A stretch of 64,000 bases of DNA from Branchipolynoe longqiensis (taxonomy: Eukaryota; Annelida; Polychaeta; Phyllodocida; Polynoidae). Below, piece by piece: positions 1 through 10,416 of this stretch. The translations under genes and the position numbers were made by a program. The notes beneath the pieces are model-generated. The model did no database searches, was not told the origin of the DNA, and was given only the letters and a program-made list of their open reading frames with translations. The number at the start of each line of letters is the position of its first letter. Within the stretch, counting starts at the first letter, position 1. The stretch is taken from positions 58,120,917 through 58,184,916 of the forward strand of contig CM059198.1 in the NCBI GenBank assembly GCA_030323885.1, given 5' to 3'.

Positions 1-200
1 ATTATCCACATAGAACTCAACATACATATAATAATGATAGGCCCTATATGTTGAGTTATATGCGGATAAGGTCTGCATTTAAATAGATAAATACACAGCT
101 CTGGTTGCATCAGAAAGATTGGGATATTATTAACGTATTGTTTTAATTGAGACATGAGATTGCATTGTCTTGATACCGTAAGTCCTTATACGAATATAGA

Positions 201-632
201 CCAGACGGAATGGCCCAATGAGTTGAGCGTTCGTCTCCTGTTTTGGGGAGATCGGGGGATCCGAACCCATGGGTTCGTGGGTTCGAACCCTGGTCGAGTC
301 AAACTAATGACTTAAAATGTATACTTCTCGCTTATTAGGATAGAGCAGGGACTACTAAGCTCAGTGTCAGGATAATGTGACTGAGTGGAATATCAGGTCA
401 TGGCGCTGACGGCCATTGGAAGGTTGGTGGCAGTTGGATGTTGCAAAGTGGTCGGAAAGTTTCCAGTGACATTATCAGGATAATGTAACTGGGTCAGATA
501 TCGGGTCATGGCGGCCTGCTCTCCTCGTGGGGCAGCACTATAAAGTCGTCATGAGTGCGCACTGCCACAAGTCGGCGCCTGTCTTGATACGACCTTGGAT
601 GTTCCTGGGACGTCACAGAACAACAAACAAAC
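201..632 (+). mobile_element. SINE-A1 copy with internally duplicated middle
   Basis: tRNA-derived SINE. The head has an A-box-like stretch (TGGCCCAATGAGTTGAGCG) and a B box (GGTTCGAACCC). The body is shared with the other SINE-A copies: a GATAATGTGACTGAGTGG block, an AGCACTATAAAG block, and a tail ending in CAAACAAACA. The body block is present twice, near 371-410 and 477-515, separated by about 60 bp of unrelated sequence. This copy is therefore longer than the roughly 340-bp norm. Non-autonomous; presumably mobilised by a LINE. Confidence 0.85.
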
Positions 633-1094
633 ACATTTCTACGAATATAATTGAGTGTTCAGTTGAGCAGGTAACAGTTAGTGAACAGAATCACAACATA
701 TGGAGCCACCAGTCTTTGCTTGCAGACGACAGAAGGCAACAAGCCATCTCATAAATTGAGTAAGTCACCAGTATTGCACCATCCCAGTGACACATTCTAT
801 GATATGGTGATGTAGATCCTGTTCTGTTCACTTAATCCGCCATCATGCTTTTCATTTGAAAAGGGCGTTTACAAATATATGCAACTGCAATTGGATATAT
901 TACCATGATCGAATATAATAACATATTTCATATCGGCCTGAACAGATTTGTTTTCCTGGTAGCCAGTTGTCAAAATAATTAAAACGGGAAAATAGGCAAA
1001 ATACACCAATATAATAATGTAATGATAAGGTTAATAATAGGCATAAATATTCATAAATATGCGAAATAGAGAAATAGAATAATAGAATGAAATT
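633..1094. other. Unassigned AT-rich stretch
   Basis: No ORF, repeat family or RNA gene recognised. AT-rich sequence that leads into a LINE 3' end. Confidence 0.5.
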
Positions 1095-1226
1095 GAAAAT
1101 GAGGACATGACGGAATCATTCCGATTCCATCTGCAACTAAGGGAAACTGGTTTTTAGCAAAAATCATTTTCCATTTTTAAGCTGAACATTCTATTACTGT
1201 TGATGTTATTTAGCATATAATACTAC

Positions 1227-1284
1227 CTCGTACTGATATGACCTTAGATGTTGCTAGGATGTAAAACAACAACAAACAAACAAA
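1227..1284 (+). mobile_element. SINE-A 3' tail inserted in LINE-1
   Basis: Only the last 58 bp of SINE-A: the TGATATGACCTTAGATGTTG block and the ACAACAAACAAACAAA tail. It is flanked by near-identical GCATATAATACTAC (ending at 1226) and GCATATACTAC (from 1285), a probable target-site duplication. Confidence 0.75.
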
Positions 1285-1295
1285 GCATATACTAC

Positions 1296-1604
1296 TTTTT
1301 TTCTTGAAGATTTAGACTACCTATCATGGATAAGTCTGAATAGACTTGTTTTCACCATCAGACAGTTTGTTGATAGAAAGCCCGAGCCTACCCTTTTACC
1401 GACCCAAGGGATTTTTAACCTCCCACACCACATAGACATGGTATCAGAGCAACCAGCCTTTGATGATGCTGTAAGTTATACACAGCAGTGGAAATCCATA
1501 TTGGCAGAGGTGGGGTGGCAGGGAATCGAACCATCGACCCTCAGATTAGGAGTCCGACCTAGAAAATTGTCAGACACTCTAACCACTCTGCCACAGAGAA
1601 TACC
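1296..1604 (-). mobile_element. SINE-C copy inserted in LINE-1
   Basis: On the minus strand this begins CTCTGTGGCAGAGTGGTTAG, a Leu/Ser-type tRNA head with a B-box-like GGTTCGATTCC. It then carries the body block that includes CCACTGCTGTGTATAAC and GTTAAAAATCCCTTGGGTCG, as in the copies at 42255 and 56165. It is flanked by ATACTAC and ATACCAC. Confidence 0.8.
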
Positions 1605-1796
1605 ACACTTGTGATTTTATCATAGGTGTATGCTCTTTTCGGATACATTTCTGTGCTCTATTTTACCTGTTTGAAATGCAATTTTTTAGTCAGATATGTT
1701 TAACACCTGTATGAGCCCGAATAGCCAAAACCAATATTTACTTTTGGTGCTGGGAGGTTGTTCAGCAAACAAACAAATACTAGGGTATGACTGGTT

Positions 1797-1965
1797 AGGT
1801 TAGTTCAGTATCAGGACAATTTCACTCAGTGCCGCATCGGGGCATTGTGCCGGTAGTAGGGTACCTCGCTTTGTGCAACACTATAAAACACAATCGCAAG
1901 TCAGTAGCCATGCTGGTATGACCATATATGTTGTTAGGACAGAAATCCCCAGCAAACCACAGGTG
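1797..1965 (+). mobile_element. SINE-A 3' half, diverged
   Basis: Diverged body (TCAGTATCAGGACAATTTCA, AACACTATAAAACACAATCG) and tail (TATGACCATATATGTTGTTA). The head is absent. Confidence 0.6.
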
Positions 1966-2354
1966 AAACTTAAGTTAATGGGAATCGGGTCATATGGCGC
2001 AATACAGGCATCCTGCTCTGGGTAGTCCTGCGTCCGACCCACTTCCGGTACAGCTGTACACACATCCGGTCCGGCAGACACCTCAGCGTCTCGTCCCAGG
2101 GTGCATTGCGGCCGGCCCGTCTACCGGACTCTCCAGGTGTTGAGCACACTCCGCTTCTAGCGGGATGCGAACAAACTGATAATCACATTCGAAACATGAT
2201 GACGTCAGAGAAGCGCCAAACTCCCATCCCTCATTCCCGTCCAGCCGGGAAATGAACTCTGACTTTAATGAAATCGCGGGAGATTTGGTGAGAAGATGAG
2301 GTATAATGTGAGCCGACGCGAGATGATGTGAACGTAGCATGCGTTATAGCCGGT
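1966..2354. other. Moderately GC-rich unassigned stretch with one CRE
   Basis: No gene recognised. Contains a perfect CRE palindrome, TGACGTCA, at 2200-2207, and CpG-rich sequence at 2070-2170. Either could be chance. No TATA box or plausible coding start is seen. Confidence 0.3.
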
Positions 2355-2425
2355 GTGTGTGTGGGGGGGGGGGGGGGGGGGGGAGTGAGGTGGGGGGTTT
2401 GTTAGGCCATGGGGGGGGGGGGGAG
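2355..2425. repeat. Poly-G tracts
   Basis: One run of about 21 G (2363-2383) and a second run of about 13 G near 2411. Low complexity and possibly G-quadruplex forming. Run length is likely to be uncertain in the assembly. Confidence 0.85.
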
Positions 2426-2768
2426 ATGTGTGGTTGTAGGGCGGAAGGGGGGTGCTTGAGGCAGGACGAGGGATAACTTGGTAAGTTATCATGGTATTCA
2501 AAAGTGATATATTGTATAAGTCATTATACAAGTATAATAAACCGGAACATCCCATCTACTCGCCATCCCTTCACTCATTGGCTGGGTAACTCTATCCAGT
2601 AGTTCATCATCTGATACAACATCAGCTCTCCACATGGCTCACACATGCCTCAGCACACTTATCTTCACTCAATGTACCGCTGATATGTTGTTTGTTTTAG
2701 GCGAGAGGTGTATGTCATCTGGCGAGAGATTATACTTGATGAATTATATACATAGATGCACACACATA

Positions 2769-3029
2769 TATGAGACTGCCTCAAAAGGTGCTAAGCAATA
2801 AGGGACACATCTTTGTCTATTTTAACGATCAACATACTATCTGCTGATGCATTTGCTCAGGATAAACTGATTTGTTTTGCACATGGTGTTTCATAATCCC
2901 AATAGAATACATATTGATTTGAAGCAAATGTCCTTGTGTTTTCAGTGTAACCGTTTCTGTGCTGTTTTGTGTCAATCATTAAAATGAACAACAACAAAAG
3001 TGTTATCACCTTTTGAGACAGATTCATAT
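2769..3029. mobile_element. MITE-T1 copy 1
   Basis: A non-autonomous TIR element of about 260 bp. It starts TGAGACTGCCTCAAAAGGTG and ends CACCTTTTGAGACAGATTCA, an inverted match. The whole length aligns with the copy at 7621-7880, including an internal CATGGTGTTTCATAATCCCA. No ORF. Superfamily not assigned. Confidence 0.85.
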
Positions 3030-3368
3030 GTCATATATAATATATGATGGATAGCGGATTATGCCTGAATAAAGATACGGAAGGGAATACTCCGTGAGAC
3101 CCAACACAGTCCCGGTGGCGCCATCTGTAGCCCACCTTGCCTTTGCCAGATGTCGACGAATGTCAGTCAAACCAGAATGCAAGGGTTATAGGGGTTTGAT
3201 CCTCACTTGATCTTGGGTATTTGTTTATTTAGCCGAATCAGATTGTATTTAGCATTTGGTGCAGAGGGTAAGCCTCAGTGGCGCCACCGTCCGGACTATT
3301 TATGCAATGTGATGACCGGACTCTGTTTACTTTTCTAAGAAACTTAAACAGACAGCTATGGCAATAGG

Positions 3369-3421
3369 TTGGTTTGTTGTTGAGGTTTTACGTCTGGGCA
3401 ACATCTAAGGTCATATCAGGA
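3369..3421 (-). mobile_element. SINE-A tail fragment
   Basis: Reverse complement of the SINE-A 3' end (TTTTACGTCTGGGCAACATC, TAAGGTCATATCAGG), directly abutting the 51-bp array. Confidence 0.7.
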
Positions 3422-3423
3422 GG

Positions 3424-3875
3424 CGCATTTTGTTGCTATTATAGTTGGTTATAACTAGCTTGACAATACTAGGTGGCATTGTGTTGCTGTTATAGTTGAT
3501 TATAACTAGCTCAACGATACTATGTGACATTGTGTTGCTGTTATAGTTGGCTATACCTAGCTCAACAATACTATGTGGCATTGTGTTGCTGTTATAGGTG
3601 GGTATAACTAGCTTGACAATACTATGTGACATTTTCTTGATGTTAGAGTTGGATATAACTAGTTCAACAATACTATGTGATATTCTGTTGCTGTTATAGT
3701 TGATTATAACTAGCTCAACAATAATATGTGCTGTTTTGTTGCTGTTATAGTTAGTTATAACTAGCTCAATACTACTAGGTGGTGTGTTATTGCTGTTATC
3801 GTTGATTATAACTAGCTCAACAATACTATGTGGCGTTGTGTTGCTGTTATAGCTGGTTATAACTACCTAAAATAG
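3424..3875. repeat. 51-bp minisatellite, about 9 units, indel-free
   Basis: The AACTAGCT landmark recurs at 3453, 3504, 3555, 3606, 3657, 3708, 3759, 3810 and 3861, exactly 51 bp apart. Units differ by substitutions only. Each contains a near-palindrome (TAGTTGGTTATAACTA). The 17-codon periodic peptide on the minus strand follows from the period and is not evidence of a gene. Confidence 0.9.
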
Positions 3876-3962
3876 CGAAATAGTGAAATATAGCGAAATA
3901 TAGCGAAATAGGGAATGGTAGACAGGAAGTGTGAACACTTATTTGTCTCTCATTTTTGCTTG
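3876..3962 (-). mobile_element. SINE-C tail fragment
   Basis: TATAGCGAAATA repeats followed by AATGGTAGACAGGAAGTGTG. This is the reverse complement of the SINE-C 3' end at 42560-42635. Confidence 0.6.
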
Positions 3963-3993
3963 AGTGCAAGTAAATATGCAACACAAGGAATAA

Positions 3994-4260
3994 TTAGTAG
4001 CATGTGGTGAATAAGGGGTCAAATTTCCCTGGATCATCAACCAATGCTTTTTCTAATCCGTTCTTGAATGAATTTATTGACTCAACAACATTATGTTGGG
4101 TTGATTTTGCTGAACAAGACAGTTGTTCAAGTCAGCCTGGTGTGATCATACCTTCAACATTTCTAGGGTTGTTTCGGGCAGATCTGAAAATCGAATCTGC
4201 AGCTGGACTGGTTCCCGGGCTTTCCTTCTTGTACCTGTTTGATCCAGGATCCGCAGCCAT
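3994..4260 (-). pseudogene. Stop-interrupted short ORF of unknown family
   Basis: Reading minus from an ATG at 4260 (favourable context, A at -3 and G at +4) gives 42 residues beginning MAADPGSNRYKKESPG. There is then one in-frame TGA at 4132-4134, followed by 45 more residues in the same frame, including ESINSFKNGLEKALVDDPGK, and a TAA at 3994. The composition is ordinary and not repeat-like. A 42-nt GT...AG segment spans the TGA, but that is very short for an animal intron. I do not recognise the family. It could be a decayed retrocopy, an exon fragment, an ORF1 remnant of a transposon, or chance. Confidence 0.3.
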
Positions 4261-4569
4261 CTTGGAAAGCCTTCAGGTTTTTGTTGCTCTTTATTTTTTT
4301 TCGAATTCATGTGAAGCGACCTATTCTAGCAAAGTGGAAAAGGCAACTGTATTAGAGAAATGTTGACGTGAACAGATTTCTATTGTTTGTTGTTGCAAAT
4401 ACCTGTGCATGAGTACATACTATTACTTGTCTTGTGTGTTCTTCTTATTTTTTATTTCTTAGGGAATCACTAAGTTTTTAGAAGTGTAAACATTATTACA
4501 GGTTTTATTTACTATTTTATTGGTGGGTTAGGGATATAATACCGTTCAGACTGGTATTTATCGATAGCC

Positions 4570-4687
4570 TTATTTGGGTCCCAACAGTACAATTTGAAGG
4601 ATATTCTAACTCCTTAAGCCGACCACCTCGCTAAATGGACCACTTAAAGTCGATCATACGGTCGGTCGATTTAGAGAGGTTTTACTG
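4570..4687 (-). mobile_element. MITE-P1 fragment (pogo-like)
   Basis: Ends in GATTTAGAGAGGTTTTACTG, the terminal repeat of the CAGTAAAACCTCTCTAAATC family. Upstream it matches the interior of the complete copy at 37920-38093 (CTTATTTGGGTCC, TCTAACTCCTTAAGCCGACC). The other terminus is lost. Confidence 0.75.
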
Positions 4688-5049
4688 TGCATTTATTGAT
4701 TAATTACAAACAATTTCAGTTGGAACCACTCAATTGGTATTCCTGAATTCACTCTTCGAGATATACTCCTGGCAATGTTGAGCGATAGACAAGGTTGTGA
4801 CAAGTATTGATTTTGCAAGTATTTCTTTCCATTCAGTCGGGGGAGTAGACCGAGCGAATTGTCCATGAAGCGCAGCAACACGGGTAATTTGACATGCAGA
4901 CACAGCCATAGCCATCCTAGTAACTAAGAGGCCCTCATGCCGCCACCTATCGAGAAACAATTGTATTAGTATATGCCTTGTATGCCAGCACCGCCTATCT
5001 TCACTTTTAAGATACAAAACCTGATGAGCCTAAGTGAACACTATTAGAC

Positions 5050-5346
5050 TGCCATCTGCAGACGTGTTTTTGAACTAATTAACATGTACACGCCTATATA
5101 AAGCCAGGTGCTGCTGCATTGAGCTCAGTTCAACACGGGCACAAGGCGGACACTGACTAGCCTTAAAACTGCCACCCACCCGACCCCATGTGACATTCAT
5201 TAAGGGCAAGGGTTAAAGCTTCTAGGACCTCACTGTATTATTGAACTTGTTGTTGAATTGAACTTCTTATTCAACAAAAGACTTACGCTACTGGAACTAT
5301 AATAAATCCAACTTTAATCTAATCTGCTGTGTCGCTTGTCAAATTA
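5050..5346 (+). mobile_element. Candidate solo LTR or promoter-bearing repeat
   Basis: TATATAAAG at about 5096 is followed by a GC-moderate leader and an AATAAA-type signal (CTATAATAAATCC, about 5297). It ends near CTTGTCAAATTACA. This resembles an LTR, but no second copy is in the window and no target-site duplication was found, so the boundaries are guesses. Confidence 0.3.
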
Positions 5347-5702
5347 CACATGATCCTGGCGATATGGGTATGCTTTGTAATCCCTTACTGACTATAGCTA
5401 ATGGAGGGTGATGGGTTGCAATTTTCAAATTGTGTTTCATTTGGCACTGAATGACAAGCAAGTCCATCTTCCACCCATCCGCTGGGATCACCTAGCCAGC
5501 CAACTCCTGATTGCCTGCCCCCGAGTCCTGCCCTTTTGCCCGTCGGAAGCACAAGCCTGCGCTGCCTCAATTCCCGGTGAACTTTCCTCCCATCTACTCC
5601 TTGTTCTTTTATTTGTTTTAACTTTTTGTTGTTATTGTATTGCGATGTCACCTGATAGTCATCCCTTTCCTTTGGTGTTGCCCATCCTTTCATAGTTAGG
5701 TT

Positions 5703-5977
5703 GGTCGGTTGTTGGAATTTTACGTCCTGGCAATATCTTTTTTGTTCTCTTTTTTGTTGTTGGTACATTAGTTGTTTAAGCAGGGGAAATTTCAGTCGCA
5801 TACGACTGGTCTTCTTCATACCACTGCCCCTTACCCTATCCTAGTAATGGCGAGCGTCTGGCTAGGAAGTGACAATTATCAATTGTTAAGTCATTGGTTT
5901 GACTCGACCAGGATTCGAACCCACGATCTACCATCACAGGAGACAGACGCTCTAACTCATTCGGCCATCCCGTTTGA
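5703..5977 (-). mobile_element. SINE-A1, middle deleted
   Basis: Reverse-complement tail at 5703-5745 and head at 5820-5977. The head has GACTCGACCAGGATTCGAAC and TCATTCGGCCATCCCGT (A/B boxes on the minus strand). About 150 bp of body is replaced by unrelated sequence. Confidence 0.75.
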
Positions 5978-5985
5978 TTCTAAAG

Positions 5986-6288
5986 TTATATCCGGACGGG
6001 TACCGACCTGGGTCAGTGTGCACTCATGCCAACTTTATAGTGTTTTCCCACTGTGAGACCAGACCACCAGCACCATGCCTTGATATCCCACTCAGTCGCA
6101 TTATTCTGACACTGAGCCGACCAGTCCTCGCCCTATCCAAATAATGCCGAGCGCCTAGATAGCAAACAACAATTATTACTTTTTGAGGTTTGAGTCGACC
6201 AAGGTTCCAACCCGCGGGTTCGAACCCCACGATCTAGCAAAACGGGAGACGGATGGGATACGGGAGACTTATTCGGCCATCCCGTCTG
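5986..6288 (-). mobile_element. SINE-A1, tail-truncated
   Basis: Body and head in reverse complement: GTGCACTCATGCCAACTTTA, GATATCCCACTCAGTCGCAT, and a head ending in TCGGCCATCCCGTCTG. It lies head-to-tail behind the previous SINE, 9 bp away. Confidence 0.85.
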
Positions 6289-6289
6289 A

Positions 6290-6704
6290 TTGTGTTTGGA
6301 AGTGAAACATTAAGTTGCATAAGGTAGAGGCAAAAGGCAACTGGTTTCAAACCCTGATTTTTGCAAATAGGGTTTCTGCACATCATTGCTTTAATCACAG
6401 TTCTTGTCATCAATGCAAGCAACATGTAAATCTGCTCCTTGAATAATAGTAACAATAATAATAATAATATTGCGACAGAATACAAATTTACCAATTATCG
6501 CCTTATGAATATTGCCTTTGCTGCCGACCTAGGTCAAACTAACCATCAATCAATCAATCAACCAATGCAAACACAAATTGCACTGCCTACATCATATATC
6601 TTCTTGACCCCTCCCTTCAATAAGTGCTACAAATTGTGTATTCAACAGCTATTGTTAACTCACTTTAAATAGATACCCTGTATGGGTCATTCCCTGAAAC
6701 TAGG
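6290..6704. other. Unassigned stretch
   Basis: No gene recognised. Contains a short (AAT)n run near 6450. Confidence 0.4.
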
Positions 6705-7085
6705 TACTAATGTGTTACATGATTATTTATATTATTACGCAATTAAAAAGGCAGCGATAATAAGTTTGTTTGAGCGAACGCTGGCTGCACCCAATTGGCC
6801 CCTCCTTTATTTAAGTACAATATGTGTTGTGCTAGTGAGGCAGATAGTGGGGATGAGCGCGGTCACATGACATCGCCCACCATTAAAGTAACATAGTTTA
6901 GAGCAGTGGAGCAGTTAGTTACCCAAGGCGCTCAGGGCCTGGCTAACGAGCAGTAGTGAGTTTGACCTTAGCAGAAAAGCTGGCAAGTAGAGAAACAATA
7001 AGGTTACTTAGTAGAATATACAATAAACACATTGCAAGTGAGTTACTATTGTAACCTACCACCAGACATGAATTAGCTAGGAAGT
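6705..7085 (+). mobile_element. Candidate LTR-like sequence
   Basis: TG-start near 6709, TTTATTTAAGTAC (about 6808), and CAATAAACAC (about 7021) give a promoter/polyA layout like an LTR. No second copy and no target-site duplication were found, so this remains tentative. Confidence 0.25.
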
Positions 7086-7087
7086 TG

Positions 7088-7270
7088 TATTAGTACTGTA
7101 GTGGTCTGCACTGACCTCTCAGGCAAGGATCCGCATAGACAGGTAGGCGTGGGTAGTGTGTTGATATCAGGCAGCCTAGGTGATGTAATGGTTAGCACAC
7201 TGGCCCAGAATGCAAAGAGATGTGGGTTCGAGTCCCACTCTAGGCGCAATATTTCCCATTTTCATCACCC
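7088..7270 (+). mobile_element. SINE-B copy 1
   Basis: A second tRNA-headed family. A box TGATGTAATGGTTAGCAC and perfect B box GGTTCGAGTCC, followed by GCGCAATATTTCCCATTTTC. An upstream leader (GACCTCTCAGGCAAGGATCC) precedes the tRNA-like part and is also found at 33628-33800. A true tRNA is unlikely because the same flanks recur. Confidence 0.8.
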
Positions 7271-7449
7271 CCACGACAGTACTATACTATGACAATCAGT
7301 AAGAGATGGACAATCAGTGTTTGGCTGCATCCTAAATAATATTTGCATAACAAGTTATACAGGAAACCAACAGGGAAAACCTTTTATTTGACTTACTAAC
7401 AATAAAAGAAATAATGAATTATCAGCATTTTAATGTGGAAACCGAAGAT

Positions 7450-7600
7450 ATGGTGTCCAGTTTTAGAGAATAACCCATTATACCATTTTTGTTTAAATAA
7501 TCCCGAAATGGAAAATGACTGGAAGTGGTCGATCAATATTACGGCGCTGACAAACTAACTTATTCAGCAGAATAAACATGCTTATCCCAAAAAAAGTAGC
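7450..7600. repeat. Dispersed repeat shared with 32440-32940
   Basis: AATAATCCCGAAATGGAAAA and ACTTATTCAGCAGAATAAAC match the two sides of the CTGTCACAC-TIR element at 32507-32860. This copy is the uninterrupted form. Confidence 0.5.
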
Positions 7601-7620
7601 CCTATTCATATCTTCATTGC

Positions 7621-7880
7621 TATATAAGACTGTCTCAAAAGGTGCTAAGGAATATGGGACAAAACTTTGTCCATTGTAACGATCAACATACTATCTGCGT
7701 ATGCATTTTCTCAGGATAAACTGTTTTTTACATGGTGTTTCATAATCCCAATAGAATACATATTGAATTGAAGCAAATGTCCTTGTGTTTTCAGTGTAAC
7801 CGTTTCTGTGCTGTTTTGCGTCAATATTTACAATGGGCAAACAGAAAATGAGTGATCACCTTTTGAGACAGGCTCATATA
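7621..7880. mobile_element. MITE-T1 copy 2
   Basis: Inverted ends GACTGTCTCAAAAGGTG and CACCTTTTGAGACAGGCTC. Full-length match to 2769-3029. Confidence 0.85.
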
Positions 7881-8239
7881 CTACCTAAAACAGAGGCAGC
7901 CCCGTGCAACAACACTCGGCTAGATCTAATATAGCACAACTCTGGTAGAGATAGGGCACATAAAGTCCCAGGATGTCCTCCTCCCCGCCTCCCCTGCCTC
8001 CCCTTACAAATGGCCCGCGGCGCCCTCTGAGCGGGAATGGGGTGAGTGGGAGCACCTGGGGGGTGGGGGGTTGAGTGGGGTGAGGCCCATCCAGATACCT
8101 GCTGGAGATGGTTCCAGGCAGTGGTTCCAGAACTGTCATTACCGATCATGAATACTAATCATCCCACATCTGCATAACAGTATTAACACAGTTTTCAGCT
8201 TGGTAGGTGAATTTGTGCAGCAGGGCTGATTGGGGACAT
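7881..8239. other. Unassigned stretch
   Basis: A GC-rich patch at 7970-8110. No coding family is recognised in either strand. Confidence 0.4.
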
Positions 8240-9890
8240 GCCCGGCTGACATGTTTCCTTGCTGCGTCTTGCTAAGCCCAGCCAGTCTCTGATATCTTGC
8301 CGCATCTTTATGACCCCGTCCAGTCTCTGATCCATGCTGTGTCTTATTGATCATGGCCTGTCTCTGGTCCCTGCTGCGCCTCACTGACCTCAGCCAGTTT
8401 CAGATCTCTGTTGCGTCTCATTGACCACAATGAGTGTCTGAGCCATGTAGCTTCTGACTTACCTTGGTCAGCCTCAGATCCTTGCTGCGTTTCACTGACC
8501 CCAGGCAGTAACCTGTTCTCTGCTGTATCTTAGTGACCCCAGCCAGTATCTTATCCCTGTCATGTCTCACTGACCCCAGTCACACTCTGATCTCTTCTGC
8601 GTCTCACTGACCTCAGTCACTCTGTGATCTCTGCTGCATCACACTGACCCCAGTCACTCTCTGATCTCTGCTGCGTCTCACTGACCTCAGTCACTCACTG
8701 ATCTCTGCTGCATCACACTGACCCCAGTCACTCTCTGATCTCTGCTGCGTCTCACTGACACCATTCACTCTCTGATCTCTGCTGCATCTCACTGACACCA
8801 GACACTCTCTGATCTCTTCTGCGTCTCACTGACCTCAGTCACTCTGTGATCTCTGCTGCATCACACTGACCCCAGTCACTCTCTGATCTCTGCTGCGTCT
8901 CACTGACCTCAGTCACTCACTGATCTCTGCTGCATCACACTGACCCCAGTCACTCTCTGATCTCTGCTGCGTCTCACTGACACCATTCACTCTCTGATCT
9001 CTGCTGCATCTCACTGACCCCAGCCACACTCTGATCTCTTCTGCGTCTCACTGACCTCAGTCACTCTGTGATCTCTGCTGCATCACACTGACCCCAGTCA
9101 CTCTCTGATCTCTGCTGCGTCTCACTGACCTCAGTCACTCACTGATCTCTGCTGCGTCTCACTGACCCCAGTCACTCTCTGATCTCTGCTGCGTCTCACT
9201 GACACCATTCACTCTCTGATCTCTGCTGCATCTCACTGACACCAGACACACTCTGATCTCTACTCCGTCTCACTTACACCAGTCACTCTCTGATCTCTGC
9301 TGCGTCTCACTGACCTCAGTCACTCACTGATCTCTGCTGCATCACACTGACCCCAGTCACTCTCTGATCTCTGCTGCGTCTCACTGACACCATTCACTCT
9401 CTGATCTCTGCTCCGTCTCACTGACACCAGTCACTCTCTGATCTCTGCTGTGTCTCACTGACCCCAGTCACTCTCTGATCTCTGCTGCGTCTCACTGACA
9501 CCATTCACTCTCTGATATATGCTGCGTGTCGCTGACACCAGTCACTCTCTGATCTCTGCTGCATCTCACTGACCCCAGTCACTCTCTGATCTCTGCTGCG
9601 TCTCACTGACCCCAGTCACTCTGTGATCTCTGTTGCATCTCACTGACACCAGTCACTCTCTGATCTCTGCCGTGTCTCACTGACACCAGTCACTCTCTGA
9701 TCCCTGCCACGTCTCAGTGACCAGGGCCAGTCTGAGATCTCTGCTGCGTCTCACTGACCCCAGTCAGTATCTGATCCCTGCTCATGTCTCAATTCCCTGC
9801 TGCCTTTCAATGACCCCATCCAATCCCTGCTGATCTCACTGACCCCAGCCATCCTATGATATATGTCACGTGTCACAAACCCTCACCAGT
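8240..9890. repeat. 37-bp minisatellite with 222-bp higher-order repeat
   Basis: The basic unit is about GATCTCTGCTGCGTCTCACT plus GACCCCAGTCACTCTCT. It is degenerate at both edges (8240-8580 and 9700-9890) and homogeneous in the middle. A variant marker (GATCTCTTCTGCG or its derivative) recurs at 8589, 8811, 9033 and 9255, each 222 bp (6 units) apart. This shows amplification of six-unit blocks. Confidence 0.95.
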
Positions 9891-10416
9891 CTCTGACGCA
9901 AGCCTATTTTAATCATCCCCATGCCAACCAAATTCTTTCAATTTTCCCAAAGTCAGCTGAACCTAAATAAAAAGGCGTTTATCAGTGGATCATGAATTAA
10001 TAATATTTGGTATTTGTCCAGTGTTTTATGAAAACCTTTCAGGAAATCCTTTCAAACCTTTCTTGTGTTAGTGAATTATTTAATTTCATGTTAAAACATG
10101 TACCATCCTGTTATGATCTCTGATGTTGGGATGATCTAAAATCTGTCCACTTTTTCAGAGTATATTTTTAGGAAATTTCTTTAGCCTTTTCTTTCTCTTA
10201 TTTTTAAGTGAATGATTTCAATTTTTGATTGAACCATCTCCCATACCTATTTGACTGAGTGCAAAATCAGGTAAATAATTATTGACACATGTTCATTGAT
10301 GGCAGTGGTCTTGCAGAAGAAATCCCCGAAAATAATGGATTGCCAAAATGATGGACGCTTCTATTTATTGACACAAGTTGACTGATGACAGTACTGTAGA
10401 AGTAGAAAGTCTCTTA
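9891..10416. other. Unassigned AT-rich stretch
   Basis: Nothing recognised on either strand. Confidence 0.5.

Larger units (their letters stand above)
1095..1775 (+). mobile_element. LINE-1 3'-end fragment, interrupted by two SINEs
   Basis: The sequence from ATTCCGATTCCATCTGCAAC onward aligns by eye with the 3' end of the LINE fragment at 52640-53255 and with the minus-strand copy at 27025-27425. It continues after 1605 with the same 3' UTR and ends in CAGCAAACAAACAAA. No coding sequence remains here. The fragment is split by a SINE-A tail (1227-1284) and a SINE-C (1296-1604). Confidence 0.75.

Noticed and set aside
4004..4366. 120-residue plus frame as a gene
   Set aside because: It overlaps the minus-strand frame at 3994-4260, which has a better start context. 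Neither shows a known domain.
4730..5017. 95-residue minus frame as a gene
   Set aside because: No recognisable family, no promoter or splice context, and another frame is also open there. Left unassigned.
7170..7245. Possible genuine tRNA gene
   Set aside because: A and B boxes are good, but the same leader and trailer recur at 33628 and 33925, so it is a SINE head.
8240..9890. CRISPR-like regular array with 37-bp period
   Set aside because: No unique spacers: the whole unit repeats and shows higher-order structure. There are no cas genes, and the DNA is eukaryotic.
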